NCBI GenBank assembly: GCA_000156115.1
Contig: DS995276.1
Coordinates: forward strand, 3,284,696 to 3,348,695
DNA: 64,000 bases
DNA from: Rhodobacteraceae bacterium HTCC2083
GTDB lineage: Bacteria > Pseudomonadota > Alphaproteobacteria > Rhodobacterales > Rhodobacteraceae
Reading direction: 5' to 3'
Of this stretch, positions 36,842 through 45,541 are shown in pieces (position 1 is the stretch's first letter; every line of letters begins with the position of its first letter). The position numbers were made by a program, and so were the translations under genes. The notes beneath the pieces are model-generated. The model saw nothing but the letters and a program-made list of their open reading frames with translations. It did not search any database and was not told where the DNA came from.

Positions 36842-39313
36842 ATGGTGATGATTTTTCGTTGGACGCTGCGCCTTACCGGCGGCGCGATCATCGCTGCACT
36901 CTTGATGGCTGTTCTCGCTTATTTTCTCGCAGCACGCTCGCTTCCTGAATACACTAAAACGCTGAAAGTTGAGGGGATCACCGCCTCTGTCGAGATTGTG
37001 CGCAACAACGCGAATGTGCCCCATATCTTTGGTGAAACCGACACAGACGTCTTCTTTGGCCTTGGTTATGCCCATGCTCAGGACCGGCTTTGGCAAATGA
37101 CGATGCTGCGCAGAACCGCACAAGGACGCTTGTCCGAGGTGTTTGGAAAACGCACCTTAAGCGTCGACACTTTGTTGCGCCGCCTCGATATTTACCGCCT
37201 CGCAAGCGTGTCTGTTGCCAGTCAGGATGCGCGCACCAGCGATGCGCTGTCTGCCTATGCCGCAGGTGTGAACATGCGCATTACAGAGATCAACAATAGA
37301 TCTTTGGGCCGTGGCGCCCCTGAGATGTTCCTCTTCGGCGCTCCGATTTCACCTTGGCGCCCAGCGGATTCTCTTGCGGTGACCAAGCTGATGGCGTTGC
37401 AGCTCTCAGGCCATTTGCAAGACGAGGTTCTGCGCGCGCGCACGTCTTTGGTGCTTCCCGATGAAGCACGCTTGTCAGACATCTTGCCCGACATGCCCGG
37501 CACTGGGGTTGCCGCTTTGCCCAAATACGCCACACTTTTTGATCAACCTTTACCGCAATACGCTGAGGCCTCTACGCAAAGAAACCCGCTGCATCCAGTG
37601 CCCCCACGCGGCCTTGGTGGTGCCTCCAACGCATGGGCCGCCGCGCCTTCGCGTTCCGCCTCTGGTGGGACAATCTTGGCGAATGATCCCCACCTTGGCT
37701 TTACCGCCCCCGCGATCTGGTACCTCGCGCGTCTCGAACTTGCCGCCGGTGGCGTAATTGGTGGCACAATCCCCGGCATGCCCGTGGTTCTTGCGGGGCG
37801 CAGCGCGACCATTGGTTGGGGCATCACCTCCAGTTATCTCGATGATCAGGATCTGTTCATTGAACAACTCAATCCCGAGAACCCCGAAGAGTACCGCACT
37901 CCCAACGGATTCAAACCTTTTGAGACCCGTAAGTCGATCATCAATATCAAAGATGCGGAGCCCGTCACACTCACCCTGCGCTGGAGCGACAATGGCCCTG
38001 TTTTGTCGGGTTCAGACTTCTCGCTTTCTACGATTACACCTCAAGGGCACGTTGCTGCGCTAGCGTGGACAGCGCTTAGCCCGCGCGACACTTCACTCAG
38101 TGCGGCGATGGGGATCATGCAATCCGCAGATGTACACAGTGCTTTGATCAGCACAGAAGCCTACATCGCACCTTCACAGAATTTGACTCTCGTAGATAAA
38201 GACAAGATTGCGCTCAAACTCATTGGCGCGATGCCTCAACGCAACGCCAATCACCAAAGCAAAGGCCGTATGCCTAGCCCCGGCTGGATCGCAGACAACA
38301 GATGGCAAGGCCTGTTTCCTGCGCCAACCAACCCGCGCTTCCTTGATCCCGAAGGCGGTATTCTTGGCAATACTAACAACAAGCTGGTGCAGCGCTCTTT
38401 CCCCGCGCACGTGTCCTATGAATGGGGCGACAGTCAACGCATACAAAGATGGCAACGCTTAATGCAGAACCGTCAGGTGCATACGCGCGATAGCTTTATC
38501 GAAGCGCAGCTCGACACGGTCAGCGTTACGGCGCGCACTTTACTGCCCTTGATCGGAGCAGATCTGTGGTTCACGGGCGAGCCTGCACCAAACGGAACAC
38601 CCGAGCGTAAACGCCAGATTGCATTAGAACTCTTGGCCAATTGGACGGGTGAAATGAACGAACACCTGCCCGAACCCCTCATCTACTCAGCCTGGCTGCA
38701 CGCGTTGCAAGGTCGCTTAATACAGGATGAACTTGGCCCACTCTCGAAAGAATTTAAACACGTCGAACCTCTATTTATAGAACGCGTCTTTCGCAACATT
38801 AACGGTGCAGCGGAGTGGTGCGATATCTTGCAATCCTCCCCGAAAGAAACCTGCACCGATGTTGCGCGCATCTCGCTCGATGAGGCGATCTTGTGGTTAG
38901 AGGAAAACTATACGATTGACCTCGTCTCCTTGCGCTGGGGCGATGCACATCAGGCGACCCATGACCATGCGGTCTTAGGCGAGGTTCCCGTGCTGCGTTA
39001 TTTCGTCAATATCCGCCAATCGACTTCCGGTGGGGACAACACGCTGATGCGCGGGCGCACGAAAGGTGGTGAAGGCACGGAGGCGTTCTTGAACGTGCAC
39101 GGCGCCGGGTATCGTGGCGTTTATGATTTCACCGATCCCGACAGCTCGCTGTTTGTGATCTCGACAGGCCAGTCAGGGCATCTGTTTTCACGCCACTACG
39201 ACGATCTCGGCACGCTTTGGCGGCGTGGTGAATATATTCCGATGTCACTAGATGAAGGCCTTGCACGCGCGGCAGCCGTCGGCATCACAACGCTGATCCC
39301 AGAAGGAAACTGA
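36842..39313 (+). CDS. Penicillin acylase-family amidohydrolase
   Basis: N-terminal nucleophile hydrolase precursor of 823 residues. A hydrophobic helix at about 13-30 serves as signal or anchor. The alpha part contains VEIVRNNANVPHIFGETDTD. The self-cleavage site is GGA/SNAWA with Ser262 as new N-terminal nucleophile (Ser-Asn as in penicillin G acylase), followed by a long beta chain. The family hydrolyses amide bonds of beta-lactams or acyl-homoserine lactones; the true substrate is unknown. Probably periplasmic. Starts 107 bases from the divergent dehydrogenase gene. Confidence 0.88.
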   Translation: MVMIFRWTLRLTGGAIIAALLMAVLAYFLAARSLPEYTKTLKVEGITASVEIVRNNANVPHIFGETDTDVFFGLGYAHAQDRLWQMTMLRRTAQGRLSEVFGKRTLSVDTLLRRLDIYRLASVSVASQDARTSDALSAYAAGVNMRITEINNRSLGRGAPEMFLFGAPISPWRPADSLAVTKLMALQLSGHLQDEVLRARTSLVLPDEARLSDILPDMPGTGVAALPKYATLFDQPLPQYAEASTQRNPLHPVPPRGLGGASNAWAAAPSRSASGGTILANDPHLGFTAPAIWYLARLELAAGGVIGGTIPGMPVVLAGRSATIGWGITSSYLDDQDLFIEQLNPENPEEYRTPNGFKPFETRKSIINIKDAEPVTLTLRWSDNGPVLSGSDFSLSTITPQGHVAALAWTALSPRDTSLSAAMGIMQSADVHSALISTEAYIAPSQNLTLVDKDKIALKLIGAMPQRNANHQSKGRMPSPGWIADNRWQGLFPAPTNPRFLDPEGGILGNTNNKLVQRSFPAHVSYEWGDSQRIQRWQRLMQNRQVHTRDSFIEAQLDTVSVTARTLLPLIGADLWFTGEPAPNGTPERKRQIALELLANWTGEMNEHLPEPLIYSAWLHALQGRLIQDELGPLSKEFKHVEPLFIERVFRNINGAAEWCDILQSSPKETCTDVARISLDEAILWLEENYTIDLVSLRWGDAHQATHDHAVLGEVPVLRYFVNIRQSTSGGDNTLMRGRTKGGEGTEAFLNVHGAGYRGVYDFTDPDSSLFVISTGQSGHLFSRHYDDLGTLWRRGEYIPMSLDEGLARAAAVGITTLIPEGN

Positions 39314-39320
39314 ATACTTC

Positions 39321-39350
39321 CTATCTCCAAAAATATTCTCGCCGAAGGCT
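39321..39350 (-). repeat. Dispersed intergenic repeat, copy 3 (variant)
   Basis: The minus strand CTTCGGCGAGAATATTTTTG followed by GAGATAG resembles a very common Roseobacter intergenic motif of the form TTCGGCGGGAGTATTTTTGG (from memory). It sits between the convergent acylase and hflX genes. Related in layout to copies 1 and 2 but not identical in sequence. Confidence 0.45.
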
Positions 39351-39358
39351 CTTAACTT

Positions 39359-40630
39359 TTAGATCGTCTGAAACTGCGCACGATCTTTGGCTTTCCAACG
39401 CAGATCCAATTCGAACCCATTTTCACCCTGACGTTCCGCTTCGACCAAAGACCGCTCAAAGAGCCAAGCGCGTTTTCTGCCCTCAGAATAGGGCAAGACC
39501 AACGTTTCGGTTATAATTTCGCCTTCTAGCGCCTCCTCGACAGCGACCACAAAGTCCTGCATCCCATAGCCCGAGATTGACGATACCGCGATCACATCAT
39601 CATGCCGCGCCGCGCGGGCCAGAACCGCGTCTTTGTCGTCAGGCTCCAGCAAATCAATCTTATTCCAGACTTCGATCTGCTTGGCGCCTTCGCCGACCCC
39701 GAGGGAGGTGAGAATTGCGCGCACGTCAGTCGCCTGCTCTTCCGTGCCCTCGTGTGAGATATCGCGCACATGTACGATGAGATCGGCAGCCAAAACCTCT
39801 TCCAGCGTCGCGCGAAACGAGGCGACAAGCTCCGTCGGGAGATCAGAAATAAAACCAACCGTATCTGATAAAATAACCTGCGGCCCATCGGGTAACTCAA
39901 CCGCACGCATAGTTGGGTCAAGCGTAGCGAACAACATGTCTTTAGCAAAGACCTCTGCGCCCGTAAGACGATTAAACAAGGTGGACTTGCCCGCGTTCGT
40001 GTACCCCACAAGCGCAACGATCGGGAACGGCACTTTGGCGCGTGCTTCGCGATGCAAGGCGCGGGTTTTCACCACTTTGGAGAGCTTACGGCGCAAGCGC
40101 ACAAGTTGGTCATCGATCGCACGCCGATCAGATTCGATCTGCGTTTCACCGGGACCACCAACGAAGCCAAGACCGCCACGCTGACGTTCTAAGTGGGTCC
40201 AAGCGCGTACAAGCCGTGTGCGTTGATAGCTCAAAGCGGCCATTTCGACCTGCAGCACACCCTCGCTAGTGCGCGCGCGATCCGAGAAAATCTCAAGGAT
40301 AAGGCCCGTTCGATCCAGCAGCTTTACGCCCCAAGCCTTCTCAAGATTGCGTTGCTGAACTGGCGTCACTGGCCCATCAATCAGAACCAGATCCACTTCT
40401 TCAGCATCAAACAGCTGATGCAACTCTTCGATCTTACCCTTACCAAACAGCATACCAGAATGCGCTTTGGGCAAACGCACAATTATGTCGCCAAAGACCT
40501 CAAGCCCTGGCAAAGCTTCAGCCAAAGCCACGGCCTCTGCCAAAGCAGGTTCAGGCAGTCGACGATCATTGTTACTTTTTATGTCAGGATGCAGCACCCA
40601 TGTACGGGTGATCGCGGGATCATGCCCCAT
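39359..40630 (-). CDS. hflX: GTPase HflX
   Basis: Ribosome-binding GTPase that can split stalled ribosomes under stress. 423 residues: HflX N-terminal domain, linker with GGLGFVGGPGETQIESDRR, then the G domain with G1 GYTNAGKST, G3 DTVGF and G4 NKID. Overlaps the hfq stop by one base (TAATG), the classic hfq-hflX pair. Confidence 0.96.
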   Translation of the reverse strand: MGHDPAITRTWVLHPDIKSNNDRRLPEPALAEAVALAEALPGLEVFGDIIVRLPKAHSGMLFGKGKIEELHQLFDAEEVDLVLIDGPVTPVQQRNLEKAWGVKLLDRTGLILEIFSDRARTSEGVLQVEMAALSYQRTRLVRAWTHLERQRGGLGFVGGPGETQIESDRRAIDDQLVRLRRKLSKVVKTRALHREARAKVPFPIVALVGYTNAGKSTLFNRLTGAEVFAKDMLFATLDPTMRAVELPDGPQVILSDTVGFISDLPTELVASFRATLEEVLAADLIVHVRDISHEGTEEQATDVRAILTSLGVGEGAKQIEVWNKIDLLEPDDKDAVLARAARHDDVIAVSSISGYGMQDFVVAVEEALEGEIITETLVLPYSEGRKRAWLFERSLVEAERQGENGFELDLRWKAKDRAQFQTI

Positions 40631-40869
40631 TAGTTTGCGTCTTCGCCCTCATAAAGGGAGATCGGCTGACTTGGCATAATAGTCGAAATCGCATGCTTAT
40701 AAACCAGCTGAGACTGACCATCACGGCGCAAAAGAACGCAGAAATTGTCAAACCAAGTGATGACGCCTTGCAGCTTCACACCGTTGATCAAAAAGACCGT
40801 GACCGGAACTTTGGTTTTGCGAACATGGTTAAGAAATGCGTCTTGCAGATTTTGTCTATCGTTGGCCAT
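40630..40869 (-). CDS. hfq: RNA chaperone Hfq
   Basis: Hexameric Sm-like protein that pairs small RNAs with mRNAs. 79 residues with Sm1 ([20 protein letters not shown]) and Sm2 ([16 protein letters not shown]). The short acidic tail is usual for alphaproteobacteria. Followed directly by hflX; trkH lies 149 bases upstream on the same strand. Confidence 0.97.
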   Translation of the reverse strand: MANDRQNLQDAFLNHVRKTKVPVTVFLINGVKLQGVITWFDNFCVLLRRDGQSQLVYKHAISTIMPSQPISLYEGEDAN

Positions 40870-41018
40870 TGGGGCATGCCTTTATTCTTGCGTTATTATT
40901 TTTGGGCGCAGCGTTGCGCGCTTCAGTGAGCGCGGTCCATTTCGAATAAGGTATGAAGACTGACAGCGCGAGTTTCCAGCGCTTTTTTTAACTCGAGGCC
41001 ATAAATTGAAAAGCCGCG

Positions 41019-42536
41019 TTATCGGCGCCAAAGCTCTGGCGTCATCAAAGCGATGATTGCAAGAGTTTCCAAACGCCCCAAAATGGTCGCAGCGGCAAAA
41101 CAAAGCTTGGCCCCGTTTGACAGGTCCATCAGTAAAATTGGATCAGCACCCGCCACATCCAAGAGCGGCCCTGTGGTTGAAAGCGCCGCCACCGACATTA
41201 CCAAAGCATCCGAAAAAGTGGTGCCAAAGCCCGTTAGTGTAAGCGTGACCAGTGCCAGCGACATGGCAAACAACATGAAAAAGATCCACGCAGTATAAGC
41301 CCCTTGCCGCCTGATCCGGCGATTGCCCGCGCCTTTGCCACTAACTGATGAAGGATGAATGAGCCTCTGCATTTCTCGCAAGCCATTCAGGTAGAGTGTG
41401 AAGACCCGCAACAATTTGACACCGCCCGCCGTCGTCGCCACGCCGCCTCCCATCAAGGCCAACCCCAACAGGATCACGCCCGGTGTTGCCAAGCCCGACC
41501 AGCCTTGCGCCGCTTCCCATTCAGAACTGACAAAACCCGTTGTCGTCAAAAACGACAGGACTGTGAACATCCCGCCCCATAGGGCTTTCAGACCCAGCAA
41601 AAGGTTCTCCTCTTCATTCACTTCAAGGGCCCCGAGCCAATGGCGCGCGAACAAAACTAAAGGAACACCCATGACAAGGATCAAACCGATGCGAAATTCA
41701 GCATCTTCATGCAAACCACGCGTGCTTCCAGTGATCGTGTCCGTGGAAAACGTGAGCCGCGACAAGGCAAACAAGAGAAACACAAATATCAAGAATTCAG
41801 CTGCGACCCCGACTGTGCTTTCCTCTATTCCACCAACCGCAGAAATCCCGCTGGTCGATAAGGTCGCCATCGCATGCATCACCCCGCCAAGCGGTGTTTC
41901 CCCTGACAGTGTCAGGCAAAACCACAGCGTCAACGTGAGGCTCGTATAAATCGGGAAGAACTGCTTTGCCGCGCGGATCAAACGTTGCCCAGGAGAGGCC
42001 GCGCGCATGTCAAAGCGGCGAATGCCTCCTTGTCCAGGCTCTGCACTCGTGGTAACTTCAAAGCCTCCCAAATTCAGCGGTGCAAGGATCGCAGCCGCCG
42101 CAATCCACATCAACAAACCACCTGACCACGCAACAATGCCGCGCCAAAGATGCAAGCTTGGCTCCAGCCTGCTGGGATCTGGAAACATAGTCGCACCCGT
42201 GGTGGTGATCGAAGACACCATTTCAAAGTAAGAGTTCAAAAAGCTGGTGGTGCGCAGAGATTCGTAGAATGGTACTGCTAAGAAAATCGGCAAAACCGCA
42301 AAGACAGCGAAGAGTGCAAAAAGATGTTCCAACGCAGAGCTATGCGTGGGCCGCCCCGAAAATGCAATTCCGATCAGCGCGCAGAGAATTAATCCCAAAG
42401 TTGCCGAGTAAAAGAAGCTTCGCGCAACGTGAAAGGCATCTTGGGTCAGCGCGTGGATCGCCGGAATATACATCGCCAGACAAGCGAGGATCACGAAGAT
42501 CAAGAAGACCGGTAAATCCAGAATACGCGAGATCAT
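41019..42536 (-). CDS. trkH: Trk potassium uptake membrane protein TrkH
   Basis: Potassium channel-like subunit of 505 residues in the inner membrane. Four pore loops are recognisable: SSITTTGATMF, TLSTSGISAVGG, FLTTTGFVSS and ALSTTGPLLD. The start MISRILDLPVFLIF at 42536 follows trkA by 10 bases; a longer frame would read into trkA. Works with TrkA. Confidence 0.95.
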   Translation of the reverse strand: MISRILDLPVFLIFVILACLAMYIPAIHALTQDAFHVARSFFYSATLGLILCALIGIAFSGRPTHSSALEHLFALFAVFAVLPIFLAVPFYESLRTTSFLNSYFEMVSSITTTGATMFPDPSRLEPSLHLWRGIVAWSGGLLMWIAAAAILAPLNLGGFEVTTSAEPGQGGIRRFDMRAASPGQRLIRAAKQFFPIYTSLTLTLWFCLTLSGETPLGGVMHAMATLSTSGISAVGGIEESTVGVAAEFLIFVFLLFALSRLTFSTDTITGSTRGLHEDAEFRIGLILVMGVPLVLFARHWLGALEVNEEENLLLGLKALWGGMFTVLSFLTTTGFVSSEWEAAQGWSGLATPGVILLGLALMGGGVATTAGGVKLLRVFTLYLNGLREMQRLIHPSSVSGKGAGNRRIRRQGAYTAWIFFMLFAMSLALVTLTLTGFGTTFSDALVMSVAALSTTGPLLDVAGADPILLMDLSNGAKLCFAAATILGRLETLAIIALMTPELWRR

Positions 42537-42546
42537 CGGACGCGTC

Positions 42547-43923
42547 TCAGAAAAAATCGATGGAGACTTGAAGCAAACGCTCCACCTCGGGCACATCGGC
42601 GGTCATCGTAAACAACGCGATCACATCACCTTCGTCAATGCGTAGTTTGCCCGATGGCTTATGCAGCTTGCTGTCCTTCAACACCCCGCCAACAAGAACC
42701 CCTTCGGGAAAATCAATGTCACGGATAAGTTTGCCAGCTAAGGGCGAGGTGGACAGAACTTCCGCCTCAATCATTTCCGCTTCGGCGTCACCGATGGAGT
42801 AAACCGCGCGCACACGTCCATGCCGAATATGGCGCAAAATCGAACTCACGGTCGTGGCGCGCGGGTTGATATAGGCGTCGATTCCAAGCGGCCCCATCAG
42901 CGGTACAAGCGTCGGGTCATTGATCAAAGCGACAGCCATCGGACAACCCGCAGCTTTCGCGCGCACAGCCGCCAGCATGTTGGTTTTATCATCATCAGTC
43001 ACTGCCAAAACAGCATCCGCGCGGCTGATGTTGGCTTCTCCGAGCAATGCGCCATCCAACCCATCGCCATGCAGCACGATCGTGCGCTCTAGCTCATCAG
43101 CGGCTATTTCAGCAATCTCACGGTTCTTTTCAATGATCTTCGCACGCACGCGGGTGGTACGTTTCTCAAGCGCTTGTGCCACGGCCAATCCAACATTGCC
43201 GCCCCCGATCAACACAACACGCTCTTGGGTGCGATGCGATTTTCCGAAAATCTCCATGGAGCGCCTGACATCTTCCACATGACAAAAGATGTAGCATTGA
43301 TCCCCCACAAAAAGCTGATCGCCCGCTTCAGGCGCAAACAGCGTGCCCTCACGACGCACACCAACCACGATAGAGCGCAGGGTTGAAAAAAGATCTGTCA
43401 ACTGACGAAGTGGCGTGTTCACAACAGGACAGGTCTCATCAATGGTAATGCCCAAAAGCTGAGCTTTGCCATCAAGAAAAGTCTCCGTGTCAAACGCAGA
43501 TGGCGCGGATAGACGTTGCAAGGCTGCATCTGCCACCTCTTTTTCAGGGCTGATCACAACATCAATAGGCATGTGATCGCGCCGATAAAGATCCGAGTAG
43601 ATCGCGTCGAGATAGGATTGCCCACGCAGGCGCGCAATCTTACGCGGGATCGCAAAGACGGAATGCGCAACCTGACAGGTAACCATGTTTACTTCGTCAG
43701 AATGGGTGGCAGCGATAATCATATCCGCATCACGCGCCCCTGCCCGATCCAAAATATCGGGATAGCTGGCAAAGCCCGCTATGCCCTGCACATCCAATGA
43801 ATCGGTCGCACGCCGCACGAGTTCGGCGTTGTTGTCGACAACCGTCACATCGTTACGCTCACCTGAAAGATGTCGTGCAATTTGCCAGCCCACTTGGCCA
43901 GCTCCGCAAATAATGACCTTCAT
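42547..43923 (-). CDS. trkA: Trk potassium uptake regulatory protein TrkA
   Basis: Cytoplasmic NAD(H)-binding regulator of TrkH, 458 residues built of two RCK units. The first begins MKVIICGAGQVGWQIARHLS and the second has LIGGGNVGLAVAQALEKR. Each is followed by a TrkA-C domain. Forms trkA-trkH, here downstream of the Ntr genes as in other alphaproteobacteria. Confidence 0.95.
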   Translation of the reverse strand: MKVIICGAGQVGWQIARHLSGERNDVTVVDNNAELVRRATDSLDVQGIAGFASYPDILDRAGARDADMIIAATHSDEVNMVTCQVAHSVFAIPRKIARLRGQSYLDAIYSDLYRRDHMPIDVVISPEKEVADAALQRLSAPSAFDTETFLDGKAQLLGITIDETCPVVNTPLRQLTDLFSTLRSIVVGVRREGTLFAPEAGDQLFVGDQCYIFCHVEDVRRSMEIFGKSHRTQERVVLIGGGNVGLAVAQALEKRTTRVRAKIIEKNREIAEIAADELERTIVLHGDGLDGALLGEANISRADAVLAVTDDDKTNMLAAVRAKAAGCPMAVALINDPTLVPLMGPLGIDAYINPRATTVSSILRHIRHGRVRAVYSIGDAEAEMIEAEVLSTSPLAGKLIRDIDFPEGVLVGGVLKDSKLHKPSGKLRIDEGDVIALFTMTADVPEVERLLQVSIDFF

Positions 43924-43947
43924 GTTCGGCCTTCTGCTGAACTCACG

Positions 43948-44028
43948 TTAGAATTGAATGACAGGTTGCGGCAATCGGGTCAATGGCAGCGCAGTGCTGT
44001 CGCGCTTCATCTTATTATATGGATTCAC
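43948..44028 (-). CDS. Candidate 26-residue ORF before trkA
   Basis: GTG at 44028 has an AAAGGAG 8 bases upstream, an excellent ribosome site in an otherwise gene-free gap. It opens a 26-residue frame beginning MNPYNKMKRDSTALPLTRLP and ending QPVIQF, with a stop 24 bases before trkA. It is basic and has no membrane segment. It may be a leader peptide, a small protein or chance. Not recognised. Confidence 0.35.
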   Translation of the reverse strand: MNPYNKMKRDSTALPLTRLPQPVIQF

Positions 44029-44083
44029 TCTTGCAGCTCCTTTTTGTTACTCAAAAAAGCGCGCCTTTAGGAGTTCAATAAGA

Positions 44084-45496
44084 TCACCCAACCTTGCTTT
44101 CATCCTCTTCAACCTGCGCGATACGCGCGCCTGCTTTGTTGGTCGTAACGACCCCCAAAGACTTCAACTTGCGATGCAAGGCCGAGCGTTCCATGCCTAC
44201 AAAATTCGCCGTGCGCGAAATATTTCCGCCAAAACGGTTGATCTGCGTTAGCAAATATTCACGCTCAAACGCTTCGCGCGCCTCTCGCAAAGGTAAGGTT
44301 GCAAGCGAGCCAGACAACACCACCCGTCCTTCTTCATCATTGCCCGTTTGCTCATTCGGCAATTCTCGCGCCTCAATTGGGCCAGTGCCTTCACCAAGGA
44401 TCAACACGCGTTCCACCAAGTTTTTAAGCTGGCGCACATTGCCCGGCCAAACCATTGTCTGCATCAAAGCTGCTGCTTCGTCTGAGAAATCGCGCGCAGT
44501 CAAACCCTGGCTTTTGTTGCATTCATCGATAAAATACGCGCCCAAAAGCGGGATATCTTCACGACGCTCCTCCAAGGACGGCACAGGAATTGGTACGACG
44601 TTCAAACGGTGGAACAATTCTTGACGGAAGCGTTCTGCTTCGATCTCTGCCTCCAGATCACGGCTGGTTGACGAAATGACCCTCAAGTCTACACGCACCT
44701 TGTCAGACCCACCCACGCGGGTGAATTGTTGATCCACCAACACGCGCAAGATTTTGCCCTGCGTGCCAAGCGGCATGTCCGCGACTTCGTCGAAATAGAT
44801 CACACCGCCATTGGCTTGCTCAAGCAGACCTGGCTGCACTCCTTGATCTTTACCTTCGCGTCCAAACAGCACTTCTTCCATACTCTCGGGTTCAACGCCC
44901 GCGCAATTCACAGTGACAAACGGTGCATCCGCGCGGTTGGAATTGGCGTGAACGTAGCGTGCTGCCACCTCTTTTCCTGAACCTGCGGGACCGCGCAGCA
45001 AAACCCGACCGTTCGATTTTGTCACCTTATCAAGCTGCGAAATCAACGTGCGGAACGCGGCACTATCACCGATCATTTCCGTACTTGGCGCGTCACGACG
45101 TTTCAGTGATTGGTTCTCATGACGCAAACGCGAGGTTTCCATCGCACGGCGGATCACCACCAAAAGTTGATCAATGTTGAAAGGTTTCTCGATGAAATCA
45201 TACGCGCCTTGCTTGATCGCGGCGACCGCGATCTCAACGTTGCCATGTCCTGAAATGATCACCACAGGCACATCAGGATAGTCTTTCTTGATGACCTTAA
45301 GGATATCAATCCCGTCCATAGAGCTGTCTTTCAGCCAAATATCAAGGACCATCAGAGCGGGTTGTTCTTTCGTGACCTGCGCCATGCACTCGTCCGAGGT
45401 CCCCGCAAGTCGCGTCGTGAACCCTTCGTCTTCCAAAATATCCGACACTAGCTCTCTGATATCGCGTTCGTCGTCTACAATTAGAATGTCGCCCAT
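44084..45496 (-). CDS. ntrX: Nitrogen response regulator NtrX (no GAFTGA motif)
   Basis: Response regulator partner of NtrY, 470 residues. The receiver has Asp52 (MVLDIWL) and Lys104 (EKPF); the AAA+ domain has Walker A LRGPAGSGKEVAARY; the C-terminal Fis-type helix-turn-helix is NISRTANFVGMERSALHRKL. Where sigma-54 activators have GAFTGA, this protein reads VLFGREGKDQGVQPGLL, so it should not drive sigma-54 promoters. The ATG at 45496 has GGAG 6 bases upstream. 45 bases after ntrY. Confidence 0.93.
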   Translation of the reverse strand: MGDILIVDDERDIRELVSDILEDEGFTTRLAGTSDECMAQVTKEQPALMVLDIWLKDSSMDGIDILKVIKKDYPDVPVVIISGHGNVEIAVAAIKQGAYDFIEKPFNIDQLLVVIRRAMETSRLRHENQSLKRRDAPSTEMIGDSAAFRTLISQLDKVTKSNGRVLLRGPAGSGKEVAARYVHANSNRADAPFVTVNCAGVEPESMEEVLFGREGKDQGVQPGLLEQANGGVIYFDEVADMPLGTQGKILRVLVDQQFTRVGGSDKVRVDLRVISSTSRDLEAEIEAERFRQELFHRLNVVPIPVPSLEERREDIPLLGAYFIDECNKSQGLTARDFSDEAAALMQTMVWPGNVRQLKNLVERVLILGEGTGPIEARELPNEQTGNDEEGRVVLSGSLATLPLREAREAFEREYLLTQINRFGGNISRTANFVGMERSALHRKLKSLGVVTTNKAGARIAQVEEDESKVG

Positions 45497-45541
45497 CATT
45501 CTCTCCACCATTTACTGCTTTGTTTCATTGAGGTCGCTGCC

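Noticed and set aside
40961-40989. Plus-strand hairpin with seven T between hfq and trkH
   Set aside because: The stem is only 5 bp and no plus-strand gene leads into it; could be chance.
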